DNA of 64,000 bases from Thiothrix subterranea. Its GTDB lineage: Bacteria > Pseudomonadota > Gammaproteobacteria > Thiotrichales > Thiotrichaceae. The stretch spans positions 2,222,001-2,286,000 of the forward strand of contig NZ_CP133217.1 of NCBI RefSeq assembly GCF_030930995.1, read 5' to 3'. Positions 12,717-21,730 of this stretch are shown piece by piece. Position 1 is the first letter of the stretch, and every line of letters begins with the position of its first letter. The notes under the pieces were generated by a model. It worked only from the letters and a program-made list of their open reading frames with translations. It had not been told where the DNA came from and searched no databases. The translations under genes and the position numbers were made by a program.

Positions 12717-13388
12717 TTAGGCGCTAATCAAGCTGGCGAGTTCGGTCATGGAATCAATGACCGCATCTGGCGAATAGTTACGAATGTCTTCGCCGTGATT
12801 GTAGCCGTAGGTCATGCAAATGATTTGGAAACCCGCCGCTCGCGCTGCTTTCACATCAGACTTGGAATCGCCAATCATTACCGAATCTTCCGGTTTTACA
12901 CCCAGCTTTTCGGCGGCGTGTAACAAGGGTAGGGGATGCGGTTTCTTTTCCGGCAAAGAATCACCGCTGATAATGATTTCAAAGCGGTCAACAATACCCA
13001 AATCGGTCAGCAAGGGCAGGGTAAACTGCTCGGCTTTGTTGGTCACGCAACCAATTTTCAAACCGGGACAGCTTTGCAGAAAATCCAAGCCTTCTAACAC
13101 GCCGTCATACAAACGGCTGCGTTTCGAAGTGTTTTCCGCGTACAGTTCCATGAAAATCGGCATGGCACGCGCAAACAATTCTGCGTCAGGGTAGCCATCC
13201 AGATCATTGGTCAGGGCGCGTTCGGTCAAACGCTGCACGCCATTGCCGACCCACTGGCGTACTGCTGCTTCGCCGCGTACTGGCATATCCAGTTGTTTCA
13301 GCATTTCATCGACGCAAAACGTCAGGTCGGGAACGCTGTCAACCAGCGTCCCATCCACGTCAATCAATACCATTTTCGGTTTGAACAT
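12717..13388 (-). CDS. gph: Phosphoglycolate phosphatase (HAD family)
   Basis: A 223-aa HAD hydrolase with nucleophile motif DVDGTLVDS (Asp10, Asp12), motif II CVTNK, motif III Lys in EKKPHPLP and motif IV MIGDSKSD. It removes 2-phosphoglycolate formed by RuBisCO oxygenation or DNA repair. The neighbouring rpe supports the Gph assignment, since gph and rpe are often adjacent in gammaproteobacteria and both matter in Calvin-cycle organisms. AGGTGA nine bases before the ATG is a good ribosome site. A small palindrome separates it from rpe. Confidence 0.9.
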   Translation of the reverse strand: MFKPKMVLIDVDGTLVDSVPDLTFCVDEMLKQLDMPVRGEAAVRQWVGNGVQRLTERALTNDLDGYPDAELFARAMPIFMELYAENTSKRSRLYDGVLEGLDFLQSCPGLKIGCVTNKAEQFTLPLLTDLGIVDRFEIIISGDSLPEKKPHPLPLLHAAEKLGVKPEDSVMIGDSKSDVKAARAAGFQIICMTYGYNHGEDIRNYSPDAVIDSMTELASLISA

Positions 13389-13408
13389 AATCTTGTCACC
13401 TAAAACAC

Positions 13409-13436
13409 GTAGAGACGCAAAATCTTGCGTCTCTAC
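13409..13436. repeat. Short perfect-type palindrome, copy 1
   Basis: Arms GTAGAGACGCAA and TTGCGTCTCTAC flank four bases. A second copy at 29328-29355 has the same arms, so this is a mobile or dispersed palindrome in intergenic DNA. It could also form a hairpin in the rpe-gph transcript. Confidence 0.7.
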
Positions 13437-13458
13437 CGGATTGTCGCTTCTGCGTTTA

Positions 13459-14157
13459 TTAAACCTTAGCCGCTGCTAATTCCTTACGGAATTCAGCCAG
13501 AACAGTGTTGTAATGGTTCGGATCGGCTTTGTTGGCAACGTTGAAAATCGCAGAACCTGCCACGAATGCATCCGCACCGGCTTCCTTGATTTCGCGGATA
13601 TTGCCCGGTTTAACGCCGCCATCGACTTCCAAACGAATATCCAGACCGGAATCGTCAATCATCTTGCGTACTTGGCGCAATTTGGTCAGCGTTGACGGGA
13701 TGAAGCTTTGCCCACCAAAGCCGGGGTTGACTGACATCAGTAGGATCATGTCTACCTTGTCCATCAAATATTCCAAGATATTCAGCGGTGTTGCAGGGTT
13801 GAATACCAAGCCAGCCTTACAACCTTCGTTGCGGATCAGTTGCAGGGTGCGGTCAACGTGTTCAGACGCTTCCGGGTGGAAAGTGATGTAAGACGCGCCC
13901 GCTTTGGCGAAGTCAGGAATAATGCGGTCAACCGGCTTAACCATCAAATGCACATCAATCGGTGCGGTTACGCCGTGCTTGCGCAGCGCTTCGCATACCA
14001 AGGGGCCAATGGTCAGGTTAGGAACATAATGGTTATCCATTACGTCGAAATGCACAATGTCCGCACCGGAAGCTAAAACGTTAACCACTTCTTCACCCAG
14101 ACGGGCAAAGTCAGCAGACAGGATGGATGGTGCAATAAAATCGGCTTGACGTGCCAT
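13459..14157 (-). CDS. rpe: Ribulose-phosphate 3-epimerase
   Basis: TIM-barrel epimerase of the pentose phosphate and Calvin pathways. It interconverts ribulose 5-phosphate and xylulose 5-phosphate. Diagnostic segments are [55 protein letters not shown] and EVDGGV, which include the metal and catalytic residues. I use the ATG at 14157 because GAGGAGAATAG precedes it; an open frame runs a few codons further up. The length is 232 aa. gph follows downstream on the same strand. Confidence 0.95.
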   Translation of the reverse strand: MARQADFIAPSILSADFARLGEEVVNVLASGADIVHFDVMDNHYVPNLTIGPLVCEALRKHGVTAPIDVHLMVKPVDRIIPDFAKAGASYITFHPEASEHVDRTLQLIRNEGCKAGLVFNPATPLNILEYLMDKVDMILLMSVNPGFGGQSFIPSTLTKLRQVRKMIDDSGLDIRLEVDGGVKPGNIREIKEAGADAFVAGSAIFNVANKADPNHYNTVLAEFRKELAAAKV

Positions 14158-14212
14158 AACTATTCTCCTCAAAACGTGGCGATCAAAAAGGCAAAAGTGC
14201 TGCCACTTTACC

Positions 14213-14240
14213 GGAAAGGCTGTGCTAATACAGCCCTTCC
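14213..14240. terminator. Hairpin downstream of outer-membrane protein gene
   Basis: GGAAAGGCTGT and ACAGCCCTTCC form an imperfect 10-bp stem with a six-base loop, 16 bp past the stop of the gene at 14256. There is no strong U-run, so it may be a weak terminator or an RNA-stability element. Confidence 0.4.
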
Positions 14241-14255
14241 GAGGGAGATAGGTTT

Positions 14256-14870
14256 TCAGAGTGTGGAATAACTTACGCCCAGTGAATACAGATCCGCATC
14301 GGTTTCGTAAGCGGAGTCAGCACCAATATTGAGCATGTGCTCCCATTCGCCGCGCAGGTGTAGATTGCTGTTGAGTTGGAATTGTGCACCGCCGCCTACC
14401 AGAATGCTGGTGCCGCTATTTTCCGTTGCTTCGGTTTGGCTGCCGGAGGTTTTGCTGGTCTTGCTTTCCCACGCCATCGCTCCCGCTTTGCCAAACGCTT
14501 CTAGCTGCGGGGAAAGTGGCACGTAACCGACCCCAGTCACGACACTGCCGGTGGTGCTGTTGCTTAATTTGGCGGTACTGCCACCCGTTGTGCCATTCAT
14601 ATTGCTATCGCCGAGGTCGTAATAACCGATTTCAGCGCCCAACATGGGGTTGAAGCGTGCGCCACCAAAGGCTTTCCACGCAAACGCTTGATTATCGCAT
14701 TCGCCGCTGAAAAACGGGTCATTGCAGGTATCACCCTGTTTAGCGCTGCCCGCACTGCCGCCGACATACAATTTGGGGCCATTGCTGAAATCACTGCCCA
14801 TTATGGAATCACCTGCTTGCACATTACCCATTAAACCGATGCACAAACACCATGCCAATTGACGTTTCAT
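14256..14870 (-). CDS. Outer-membrane beta-barrel-like protein, paralog 1
   Basis: A 204-aa exported protein with a signal peptide ending near VQA-GD (residues 19-20). The mature part is OmpA-N/OmpW-like: [11 protein letters not shown] at the start, [43 protein letters not shown] and LRGEWEHML, ending [10 protein letters not shown]. Two cysteines lie in an early loop ([15 protein letters not shown]). It is one of three tandem paralogs (next at 14886 and 15618) that share GYxDLG, GKAG and LRGEWE/LRGEYE segments. Function is unknown; a small 8-strand barrel is the best structural guess. Confidence 0.72.
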   Translation of the reverse strand: MKRQLAWCLCIGLMGNVQAGDSIMGSDFSNGPKLYVGGSAGSAKQGDTCNDPFFSGECDNQAFAWKAFGGARFNPMLGAEIGYYDLGDSNMNGTTGGSTAKLSNSTTGSVVTGVGYVPLSPQLEAFGKAGAMAWESKTSKTSGSQTEATENSGTSILVGGGAQFQLNSNLHLRGEWEHMLNIGADSAYETDADLYSLGVSYSTL

Positions 14871-14885
14871 CCTGTTGCCCCGTGT

Positions 14886-15578
14886 TTAAAAGGTGGAAAA
14901 AACCGCACCGACGCTCAATAAGCTCGCATCAGCTTCGTAATCGGTATCAGCGGCGGTGCCAAGCACCCGTTCATATTCGCCGCGCAATGACAAGTTAGGG
15001 TTAAGCTTAACTTGTGCGCCAGCCCCCAATAACATGCTAACGCCGCTGTTGGTGCTGGTGGTATCCAGTTCAGCATCTTCGGCGACGGTTTTGCTGCCAT
15101 TTTGTTTCCAAAAGGCTGCGCCGACTTTGCCCAGTAATTCCGTGCGTGGCGCAACCGGAACGTAGCCTACGCCCGCAACATAACTGGCGTAGAGTTCGCT
15201 CTGGAGTTCGCTGTCGTAAATACCTTCACGTCCCGCCGTGCCTTTTGCGGTATTTTCACCCAGATCCATGTAACCAAGTTCCACACCCATGGTCGGCAGG
15301 GATGATGCAGGCATGACACCGGCTGGCGTTGCCCATAATTCGCTCGGATTTTGATTAGGATCAGCACGTAAACCGACAAAGGCTTTGCGCCCGGCATCAC
15401 CGTCTTTGCAGTCAGTGGTGTCAGTTGCGCAAGCGCCATCATGACTGCTCAGACCTGCACTCAAACCGCCGTATAGTGAAACATTGGATGGTGCGCCGTA
15501 GCCTTCCAGACCGCCCGCATAGACACTATTAGCCAATAGCGCCAAGCCTGCTACTGAGCAGGAAAGTAAAATTTTCAT
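14886..15578 (-). CDS. Outer-membrane beta-barrel-like protein, paralog 2
   Basis: A 230-aa exported protein with a signal peptide (to about residue 21, VYA-GG). The barrel-like body has SLYGGLSAGLSSHDGAC, KAFVGLRADP, GVELGYMDLGEN, YVAGVGYVPVAPRTELLGKVGAAFW and LRGEYERVLG, ending LSVGAVFSTF with the aromatic terminus of outer-membrane barrels. It is 15 bp upstream of paralog 1 on the same strand, with an AAAGGGG ribosome site. An early Cys pair (CATDTTDC) corresponds to that in its paralogs. Role unknown. Confidence 0.72.
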   Translation of the reverse strand: MKILLSCSVAGLALLANSVYAGGLEGYGAPSNVSLYGGLSAGLSSHDGACATDTTDCKDGDAGRKAFVGLRADPNQNPSELWATPAGVMPASSLPTMGVELGYMDLGENTAKGTAGREGIYDSELQSELYASYVAGVGYVPVAPRTELLGKVGAAFWKQNGSKTVAEDAELDTTSTNSGVSMLLGAGAQVKLNPNLSLRGEYERVLGTAADTDYEADASLLSVGAVFSTF

Positions 15579-15617
15579 ACAAGCCCCTTTCTGTATGCCC
15601 TCTTAAGAGGGAATTTA

Positions 15618-16241
15618 TTATAACGATGAGAAAATAAAGCCAAGACTCAGCAAGTCAATGTCATTGGCATGAGCAGCCGTGTCGCCCACGTCTTTAAAGC
15701 GTTCCCATTCGGCACGCACGCCCATATTGTCACCGAGGTTGTAGTCGGCACCCACGCCGACCAATACATCGGTGCCGGTATTTTCTACCGTGCCGCTGCT
15801 ATCGGTTTGTTCCAGTGTCCAGCGTGCAATGCCCGCTTTGCCGAACAGTTCGATTTGGTCATTCATGGGGATGCCCGCCACGGCAGCGGTGGTGAAAGCG
15901 CTGGCTTGTTGGCTAATGTTGCCCGTGGTAGCCGTGCCGCTTTGTTTGCCAAAATCAACATAGCCTGCTTCCAGCACAATATTGTCATTCATGCGCACCC
16001 CGGCGAAGGCTTTCCAGCTTTTATCACCGTTGTCACAGTCGCTAAGTGGATCGCAAAACCCATCGGTGGTGGTCGTGCCGATGCTTGCCCCCAAATAGTT
16101 GGGTGCTTTGGCGTTGGAATTCATGCCAATGGGTGACATCGGTTTGATTTTGGAAAAAGGTGAACTGTTGTCTGCCATCGCAGCACTGCTCAGTACACTG
16201 ATTAGGCATACGGCAAGCGCGGCAGTGTTGGAAATCGTCAT
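15618..16241 (-). CDS. Outer-membrane beta-barrel-like protein, paralog 3
   Basis: A 207-aa exported protein from the ATG at 16241, which is preceded by GGGGCT; an open frame continues 15 codons upstream but would bury the signal peptide. The signal ends near AMA-DN. Shared features with paralogs 1 and 2 are NYLGASIGTTT, a Cys pair (CDPLSDCDNG), KAFAGVRMND, EAGYVDFGK, GIPMNDQIELFGKAGIARW and VRAEWERFK, ending LSLGFIFSSL. It is the first gene of the three-gene set on the minus strand. Function unknown. Confidence 0.7.
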   Translation of the reverse strand: MTISNTAALAVCLISVLSSAAMADNSSPFSKIKPMSPIGMNSNAKAPNYLGASIGTTTTDGFCDPLSDCDNGDKSWKAFAGVRMNDNIVLEAGYVDFGKQSGTATTGNISQQASAFTTAAVAGIPMNDQIELFGKAGIARWTLEQTDSSGTVENTGTDVLVGVGADYNLGDNMGVRAEWERFKDVGDTAAHANDIDLLSLGFIFSSL

Positions 16242-16344
16242 GTGTGTAGCCCCGATATTATTATTTTGCTGGGTAGCTTTTATCACGACTGTAAATGACT
16301 GGCAGGCAAGCTGCCAGCATTAACCGATAATCGGCGTTTGGAGC

Positions 16345-17142
16345 TTAGCGCAGTTGGGCTTTGAGCGCAGCAGCGCGTTCCGGGAAGTTCAGCTCTAATA
16401 CCCGCAGGTTGTCGGCGGCTAAATCCTGTTTGCCGAGATTGTGAGCGGCTTTGACCTTGATTTCCAATGCATCCGCAATCGCGGGTGAGCCTTGGTAGTG
16501 TTTTACCGCGTATTCCGCACGATTGAATGCCGCGAGCCATGCGCCGCGTGTCATGTAGTATTGCGCCACATTTAACTCGGATTGTGCCAAACTGTTGCGC
16601 AAGTGCTTGATGCGTTCTTGCGCATCCGGGGCGTATTTGCTACCGGGGTGGCGCGTCAGCAAGTGTGAAAAGTCTTGGAACGACTCTTTCTGCCGTACCG
16701 TGTCCAAATCGGCGATGCTGCGTGGAAATAATTTATCCACGATGCTGTGCCCACGGTTAAAGTTTACCAAGCCGCGCAAATACAGGGCATAATCCGCATC
16801 TTCGCTGCTAGGGTTCATGCGCAGGAAGCGGTCAATCGCATCCAAGGCGGAATCCGGCTCATCGAACTTGTAGTACGCATAAGCGGTTTCCAGTTGCGCT
16901 TGTTGCGCGAAACGCCCCAAAGGGTAACGCGCTTCGAGCGACTCGTACAAGCCAATGGCACGTTCGTAGTCGCCTGCGTTGGCGGCTTCGCGTGCCGTGG
17001 TATAAATTTTATTGGCTGACCAACCTTCTGTCAGGTCTTTTTCAGTCTGGGAAAAGATCGAGCAGCCGCTAGTCGCCGCCGACATAACCAATACACTTGC
17101 CAGATAAACGCTGGCGCGTAGTCTTTTTGTATTTATCGACAT
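16345..17142 (-). CDS. bamD: Outer-membrane assembly lipoprotein BamD
   Basis: Essential lipoprotein of the BAM complex that inserts barrels in the outer membrane. The signal peptide ends in lipobox TSGC (Cys27). TPR-type repeats follow (AREAANAGDYERAIGLYESLEARYP, then AYAYYKFDEPDSALDAIDRFLRMNP). The segment LRGLVNFNRG and the 265-aa length are typical. It is divergent from rluD, as in many gammaproteobacteria. Placement next to three outer-membrane barrel genes is suggestive but may be chance. Confidence 0.93.
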   Translation of the reverse strand: MSINTKRLRASVYLASVLVMSAATSGCSIFSQTEKDLTEGWSANKIYTTAREAANAGDYERAIGLYESLEARYPLGRFAQQAQLETAYAYYKFDEPDSALDAIDRFLRMNPSSEDADYALYLRGLVNFNRGHSIVDKLFPRSIADLDTVRQKESFQDFSHLLTRHPGSKYAPDAQERIKHLRNSLAQSELNVAQYYMTRGAWLAAFNRAEYAVKHYQGSPAIADALEIKVKAAHNLGKQDLAADNLRVLELNFPERAAALKAQLR

Positions 17143-17205
17143 TTGCTTAACAACACATGATGATAGAATGAGTTTGCAAGTATAGCGTATTCAACCGGAT
17201 TAAGA

Positions 17206-18162
17206 ATGCCCCTAAATCAACAGATCGTCAGCATAGTTCCACTCAATATGGAAGGTCAGCGCCTGGATCAGGCTGTTGCTACTTTATGCCCCCAATATTC
17301 GCGCAGCCAGATTCAGAAATGGATCAAAGCCGGTTGCGTGCGCGTCGATGATAAAATCCTCAAACCCAAGGAGCGCTTAATAGGCGGCGAGGAAATTTCC
17401 ATAGAGGCCGTTCACGAGCCACAAACCGAGTTTGAGCCGGAAGATATTCCGCTCAATATTATCTACGAAGATGATGACATTATCATTATCAACAAACCCG
17501 CTGGGCTGGTCGTCCACCCCGGTGCGGGCAATTGGTCGGGTACGCTGGTCAATGGCTTATTGCACCATGACCGTTCGCTGGAAATGTTGCCGCGTGCGGG
17601 AATCGTGCATCGCCTCGACAAAGACACCACGGGTTTGATGGTCGTCGCCAAAACGCTGGATGCGCACAGCAAACTGGTCGAACAGTTGCAAGACCGCGAT
17701 GTCAGCCGCGAATACCTCGCGCTGGTTGCCGCACCCGTGGTAGCGGGAACGACGATTGAAGGCAATATCGGGCGGCATCACATCGACCGCAAACGCCAAG
17801 CGGTTCACGATGGTGGCAAGGAAGCGATTACGCATTTCCGGGTGGAAGAGCGTTTCCCGCATCACACCTTATTGCGCGTGTCGCTGGAAACGGGGCGTAC
17901 TCACCAAATCCGCGTGCATCTGAGCTGGAAGCACATGCCGATTGTGGGGGATCAAACCTATGGCGGGCGTCCGCGTGTGCCTGCGGGGGTGAAGGAGGAA
18001 TTGCGCACGGCGATTCAGACGTTCCCGCGTCAAGCCTTGCACGCGACCCGTTTGGGGTTGACGCATCCGGCAACGGGGGAGGCGATGGCGTGGGAAGTGC
18101 CAGTGCCGGAGGATATGGCGGAGCTGTTGGCGCTGTTTCGCGCATCGGTAATTCCCGCATGA
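17206..18162 (+). CDS. rluD: 23S rRNA pseudouridine synthase RluD
   Basis: Makes pseudouridines in helix 69 of 23S rRNA. An N-terminal S4 domain (RLDQAVATLCPQYSRSQIQKWIKAGCVRVDD) precedes the RluA-type catalytic domain, with Asp138 in HRLDKDTTGLMV. Length 318 aa is typical. The stop overlaps the pgeF start by ATGA, and divergent bamD is 63 bp away, the usual yfiO-rluD-yfiH order. Confidence 0.95.
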   Translation: MPLNQQIVSIVPLNMEGQRLDQAVATLCPQYSRSQIQKWIKAGCVRVDDKILKPKERLIGGEEISIEAVHEPQTEFEPEDIPLNIIYEDDDIIIINKPAGLVVHPGAGNWSGTLVNGLLHHDRSLEMLPRAGIVHRLDKDTTGLMVVAKTLDAHSKLVEQLQDRDVSREYLALVAAPVVAGTTIEGNIGRHHIDRKRQAVHDGGKEAITHFRVEERFPHHTLLRVSLETGRTHQIRVHLSWKHMPIVGDQTYGGRPRVPAGVKEELRTAIQTFPRQALHATRLGLTHPATGEAMAWEVPVPEDMAELLALFRASVIPA

Positions 18163-18923
18163 ACCCGAACCGTACCCTGAGCGCAGCCGAAGGGTGGCTT
18201 ACCCCCGCCTGGCTAGCCCCCGCCAACATCCGCGCCGTATGCACCACCCGTCACGGCGGCGTAAGCGCAGCACCATTCGACACCCTCAACCTCGGCGATC
18301 ACGTCGGCGACAACCCTTATGCCGTTGCCCGCAATCGCATGATTGTTGGCGATACCCTGCAACTGCCCTCTGAACCGTTGTGGCTCAAGCAAGTCCACGG
18401 TGTCGACGTCTGCGGCATGGATGTGGGTGAATGCTACCCAACCGGCGATGCGTCAATGGCATTCGGCAAAGGACAAGTGTGCGTCATCATGACGGCGGAT
18501 TGCTTGCCCGTGCTGTTTTGCGATAAAGCGGGGACGCGGGTAGCCGCTGCTCATGCCGGATGGCGCGGGCTGGAAGCCGGTGTCTTGGAACACACGGTCG
18601 AATCCCTGCAATGCCCACCTGCCGATGTGTTGGCATGGCTAGGGCCTGCGATTGGTGCAACCGCATTTGAAGTCGGCGCAGAAGTGCGCGAGGCTTTCAT
18701 GCAGCACGACCCCGCCGCCGCCAACGCTTTCCAGTCTTCCTGCAATGCGGGAAAGTGGTTGGCAGACATCTACCTGCTGGCGCGACAACGTTTGAATGCA
18801 GTCGGGGTTCACGCCATTTATGGCGGCGACCTTTGCACATATACCGATGCGGAACGCTTTTTCTCCTACCGCCGTGATGGGCAAACCGGGCGCATGGCTT
18901 CCCTGATTTGGATGACTGACTGA
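18159..18923 (+). CDS. pgeF: Peptidoglycan editing factor PgeF (YfiH/laccase-domain protein)
   Basis: Purine-nucleoside-phosphorylase/laccase-domain protein that in E. coli removes wrongly built UDP-MurNAc-peptides carrying Ser instead of Ala. Conserved metal-site segments are CTTRHGGVS, MTADCLPVLF and AAHAGWRGLEAGVL. I start at ATG 18159, which overlaps the rluD stop (ATGA), giving 254 aa. Codons 6-12 fall in a palindromic repeat (CCCTGAGCGCAGCCGAAGGG, 18175-18194), so the first residues may be repeat-derived. The next gene starts right after its stop. Confidence 0.92.
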   Translation: MNPNRTLSAAEGWLTPAWLAPANIRAVCTTRHGGVSAAPFDTLNLGDHVGDNPYAVARNRMIVGDTLQLPSEPLWLKQVHGVDVCGMDVGECYPTGDASMAFGKGQVCVIMTADCLPVLFCDKAGTRVAAAHAGWRGLEAGVLEHTVESLQCPPADVLAWLGPAIGATAFEVGAEVREAFMQHDPAAANAFQSSCNAGKWLADIYLLARQRLNAVGVHAIYGGDLCTYTDAERFFSYRRDGQTGRMASLIWMTD

Positions 18924-19898
18924 ATGACCGTGCCACAACTGGCAGTGCGCAACCTCAGCGTGCGTTTCCGGCTTAAAACCGGGCAGGCGTTACAGGCGCT
19001 CACCGACGTTTCATTTAGCGTGCCAGCGGGTGAAACCTTGGGGATTGTCGGCGAATCGGGTTGTGGCAAATCCACACTTGCCCGCGCCATTTTGCAATTG
19101 GTGACACCCACACAAGGCACAGTCGAATGGCAAGGCAACACGCTGAATCCGCACGATAAAGCCAGCATGAAAGCCTATCGGCGGGCGGTGCAGTGCATTT
19201 TTCAAGACCCATTGGATGCGCTGAATCCGCGCATGACGGTCGGCGATATTGTGCAAGAACCGCTCTTCGCGTTGCGCCCGGAATTGGGTAAAGCGGCGAT
19301 TCACCAACGTGCCGCTGACTTGCTGCAATCGGTGGGTTTGGAGAGTGAAATGCACAACCGTTATCCACACGAATTTTCTGGCGGGCAATGCCAGCGGATT
19401 GGGATTGCGCGGGCATTGAGTGTCGAGCCGCAAGTGATCGTGTGCGATGAACCGGTGAGTGCGTTGGATGTGTCGATTCAAGGGCAAGTCGTGAAGTTGT
19501 TGGCGGATTTGCAGCGTGATCATCACTTAACCTTGCTGTTTATTTCGCACGATTTGCGGGTGGTCAGAACTTTGAGTCAGCGGGTGCTGGTGTTGTATTT
19601 GGGGCGAATCATGGAAATCGCGGATACAGCACGTTTGTATGCCGAACCGTTGCACCCGTATACGCGCCTATTGCTGGCAGCCATTCTGTTGACCGACCCG
19701 CAGCAGGAGCGAGAGCGGTTAGCGCAGATTCGTGTGGGGGCGGGAGAGTTGCCTTCGCCGCTGAATCCGCCATCAGGGTGTGTGTTTCATACGCGCTGCC
19801 CACAGGCAGAGGCAAAGTGTCGGGCGCAAGTGCCTGCGTTGCGGGAGGTGGCGCAAGGCAGATGGGTGGCGTGTCATTTTCAAGATTCCGACCAATAG
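18924..19898 (+). CDS. Peptide/nickel-type ABC transporter ATP-binding protein (OppF/DppF-like)
   Basis: A 324-aa ATPase with Walker A GESGCGKST, signature FSGGQCQRIGIARAL, Walker B VIVCDEP and switch His in FISHD. The C-terminal oligopeptide-transporter extension has GCVFHTRCPQAEAKC. Such proteins drive peptide or nickel import together with permeases and a second ATPase, none of which is adjacent. The ATG follows the pgeF TGA with no gap, so it is the third gene of rluD-pgeF-ABC. The substrate cannot be named. Confidence 0.88.
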   Translation: MTVPQLAVRNLSVRFRLKTGQALQALTDVSFSVPAGETLGIVGESGCGKSTLARAILQLVTPTQGTVEWQGNTLNPHDKASMKAYRRAVQCIFQDPLDALNPRMTVGDIVQEPLFALRPELGKAAIHQRAADLLQSVGLESEMHNRYPHEFSGGQCQRIGIARALSVEPQVIVCDEPVSALDVSIQGQVVKLLADLQRDHHLTLLFISHDLRVVRTLSQRVLVLYLGRIMEIADTARLYAEPLHPYTRLLLAAILLTDPQQERERLAQIRVGAGELPSPLNPPSGCVFHTRCPQAEAKCRAQVPALREVAQGRWVACHFQDSDQ

Positions 19899-20012
19899 CA
19901 TAGTCACTCGTCAGAAGTTGGCTGTCTCAGTAAATGTGTTGTGGCAAAGTGTACTGGTTGAGCTTATCAACACAATAACTTACAACAATTGATCAATAAA
20001 AAGAGACTAACC

Positions 20013-20435
20013 ATGAAAAAAACACTAGCCATTACATCTTTACTGCTTTCCCTGTTCGTATCCCCTGTGGTGCTGGCGGAAACCGTTAACATTAATACCG
20101 CAGATGTGGCAGCGCTGGACTCACTGGATGGTATTGGTGAAAAAAAGGCAGAAGCGATTGTGGCATACCGTACTGAACACGGTGAATTCAAGACCTTGGA
20201 AGACCTGAAAGAAGTCTCCGGCATTGGTGACAAACTCTTCGACAAAATCAAGGATCAGATCGCGTTGACGGATGCAGATACCGCGACAACCGATAAAACG
20301 GCAAAATCCGATGAAACTGAAGCCGCTGTCGAAAAAACCGATGCAAAAGCGGATAAAGCAGCAACTAAAGACGAACCCGCCGAAGCAGTGGAGAAAGTAT
20401 CCGATAAAGCCGCTGTAAAAGCCGATAAATCGTAA
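20013..20435 (+). CDS. Secreted helix-hairpin-helix (ComEA-like) protein with charged tail
   Basis: A 140-aa protein from ATG 20013 (AAAGAGA upstream). It has a signal peptide (to VLA-ET, residue 22) and a double helix-hairpin-helix DNA-binding motif (VNINTADVAALDSLDGIGEKKAEAIVAYR, then LKEVSGIGDKLFDKI), like the ComEA DNA receptor of natural transformation. The last 50 residues are a low-complexity Ala/Lys/Asp/Glu tail. Role in DNA uptake is inferred from domain type; many gammaproteobacteria have such small ComEA-like proteins. Confidence 0.85.
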   Translation: MKKTLAITSLLLSLFVSPVVLAETVNINTADVAALDSLDGIGEKKAEAIVAYRTEHGEFKTLEDLKEVSGIGDKLFDKIKDQIALTDADTATTDKTAKSDETEAAVEKTDAKADKAATKDEPAEAVEKVSDKAAVKADKS

Positions 20436-20457
20436 GCGATTTTTTGTTACCCTACGG

Positions 20458-20482
20458 CAGGCGTAAATGTTATTTACGTCTG
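20458..20482. terminator. Hairpin between ComEA-like gene and galE
   Basis: CAGGCGTAAAT and ATTTACGTCTG pair with one G-T wobble around a three-base loop. It is 22 bp past the upstream stop and 20 bp before the galE start. It lacks a U-run, so it may be a galE leader hairpin as well as a weak terminator. Confidence 0.4.
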
Positions 20483-20501
20483 TCGATTAATGAGGGCAAA
20501 C

Positions 20502-21536
20502 ATGCAACAAATGACGAAACATATTTTGGTAACGGGTGGCGCAGGTTATATTGGTTCACATACTTGTATTGAACTGCTTGCCGCCGGTTTTCAGGTGGTG
20601 GTGCTGGATAATCTGTGTAATAGCTCCCCCGAAGCGTTACGCCGTGCAGCAGCACTGGCTGGGGTTGATAGCATTCCTTTTTTTGAAGGTGATATTCGTG
20701 ATGCGGCGTTGCTAGGGCGTATTTTCAACGAGTATCCAATTGATAGCGTGATTCACTTTGCTGGATTAAAAGCAGTGGGGGAATCCGTTGAAAAGCCGCT
20801 GGCGTATTACGACAATAACGTCGCAGGCACGGTGACACTGTTGCAAGCCATGCAACAACACGGCGTGAAAAACATCGTGTTCAGCTCTTCTGCCACGGTG
20901 TATGGCGACCCGCATACCACGCCGATTCAGGAACATTTTCCGTTATCCGCGACCAACCCTTATGGGCGTTCTAAGCTGATGATTGAGGAAATCTTGGGCG
21001 ATCTTTACAAAGCCGATCCCGAATGGAAAATTGGCTTGTTGCGTTATTTTAATCCGGTGGGAGCGCACAGCAGCGGGCAAATTGGTGAAGACCCGCAAGG
21101 TGTTCCCAATAATTTGATGCCTTATATTGCGCGAGTAGCGGTCGGTCAATACGAATACTTATCGGTATTTGGTGGCGATTACCCGACGCATGACGGCACT
21201 GGGGTGCGCGATTACATCCATGTGGTGGACTTGGCGAAAGGGCATGTGAAAGCCTTGGAAGCGTTCCAGCGTGGCGATGTGCCTAACTTACTGGTGGTCA
21301 ATCTCGGTACTGGGCAAGGCTATTCGGTGTTGGATATGGTCAATGCCTTCAGCACTGCCAGCGGGCGTGATGTGCCGTATCGCATTGTAGCGCGGCGAGC
21401 AGGTGATATTGCGTGTTGCTATGCTGACCCCGCATTAGCAGAGCAGTTAATTCACTGGAAGGCTGAAAAAGATCTGACAGATATGTGTCGGGATACGTGG
21501 TACTGGCAAAGTACTAACCCGCAGGGCTATAATTAA
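20502..21536 (+). CDS. galE: UDP-glucose 4-epimerase
   Basis: Short-chain-dehydrogenase-type epimerase interconverting UDP-glucose and UDP-galactose for polysaccharide synthesis. NAD-binding VTGGAGYIGSHTC is at the N terminus, the catalytic Ser/Thr region is SSSATVYGDP, and the YxxxK pair is in NPYGRSKLMIEE. Of several in-frame ATGs, 20502 has GAGGG five bases upstream, giving 344 aa. A Wza-like lipoprotein follows, so both may serve exopolysaccharide or sheath production, though 194 bp and a likely new promoter separate them. Confidence 0.95.
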   Translation: MQQMTKHILVTGGAGYIGSHTCIELLAAGFQVVVLDNLCNSSPEALRRAAALAGVDSIPFFEGDIRDAALLGRIFNEYPIDSVIHFAGLKAVGESVEKPLAYYDNNVAGTVTLLQAMQQHGVKNIVFSSSATVYGDPHTTPIQEHFPLSATNPYGRSKLMIEEILGDLYKADPEWKIGLLRYFNPVGAHSSGQIGEDPQGVPNNLMPYIARVAVGQYEYLSVFGGDYPTHDGTGVRDYIHVVDLAKGHVKALEAFQRGDVPNLLVVNLGTGQGYSVLDMVNAFSTASGRDVPYRIVARRAGDIACCYADPALAEQLIHWKAEKDLTDMCRDTWYWQSTNPQGYN

Positions 21537-21730
21537 ATCTTGTGTGTCATAAATTTCGATAGTCAGCCCTAATTTGAGCTATATTCCTGTTGTCTGTGGA
21601 TTGCCTACGTTCATTCAGAATGCATTAGCGTAAGCGACCTCAGGGAATTTATTGTTCAGTTTGATGCTAATTAGCAAGGCTAACCCCTTATCCCACTTAA
21701 TTGTTAAAAATATTATCAGGGAGATTCCCC

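Noticed and set aside
16300-16318. CTGGCAG/CTGCCAG hairpin as bamD terminator
   Set aside because: The stem is only seven bases and no U-run follows on the minus strand.
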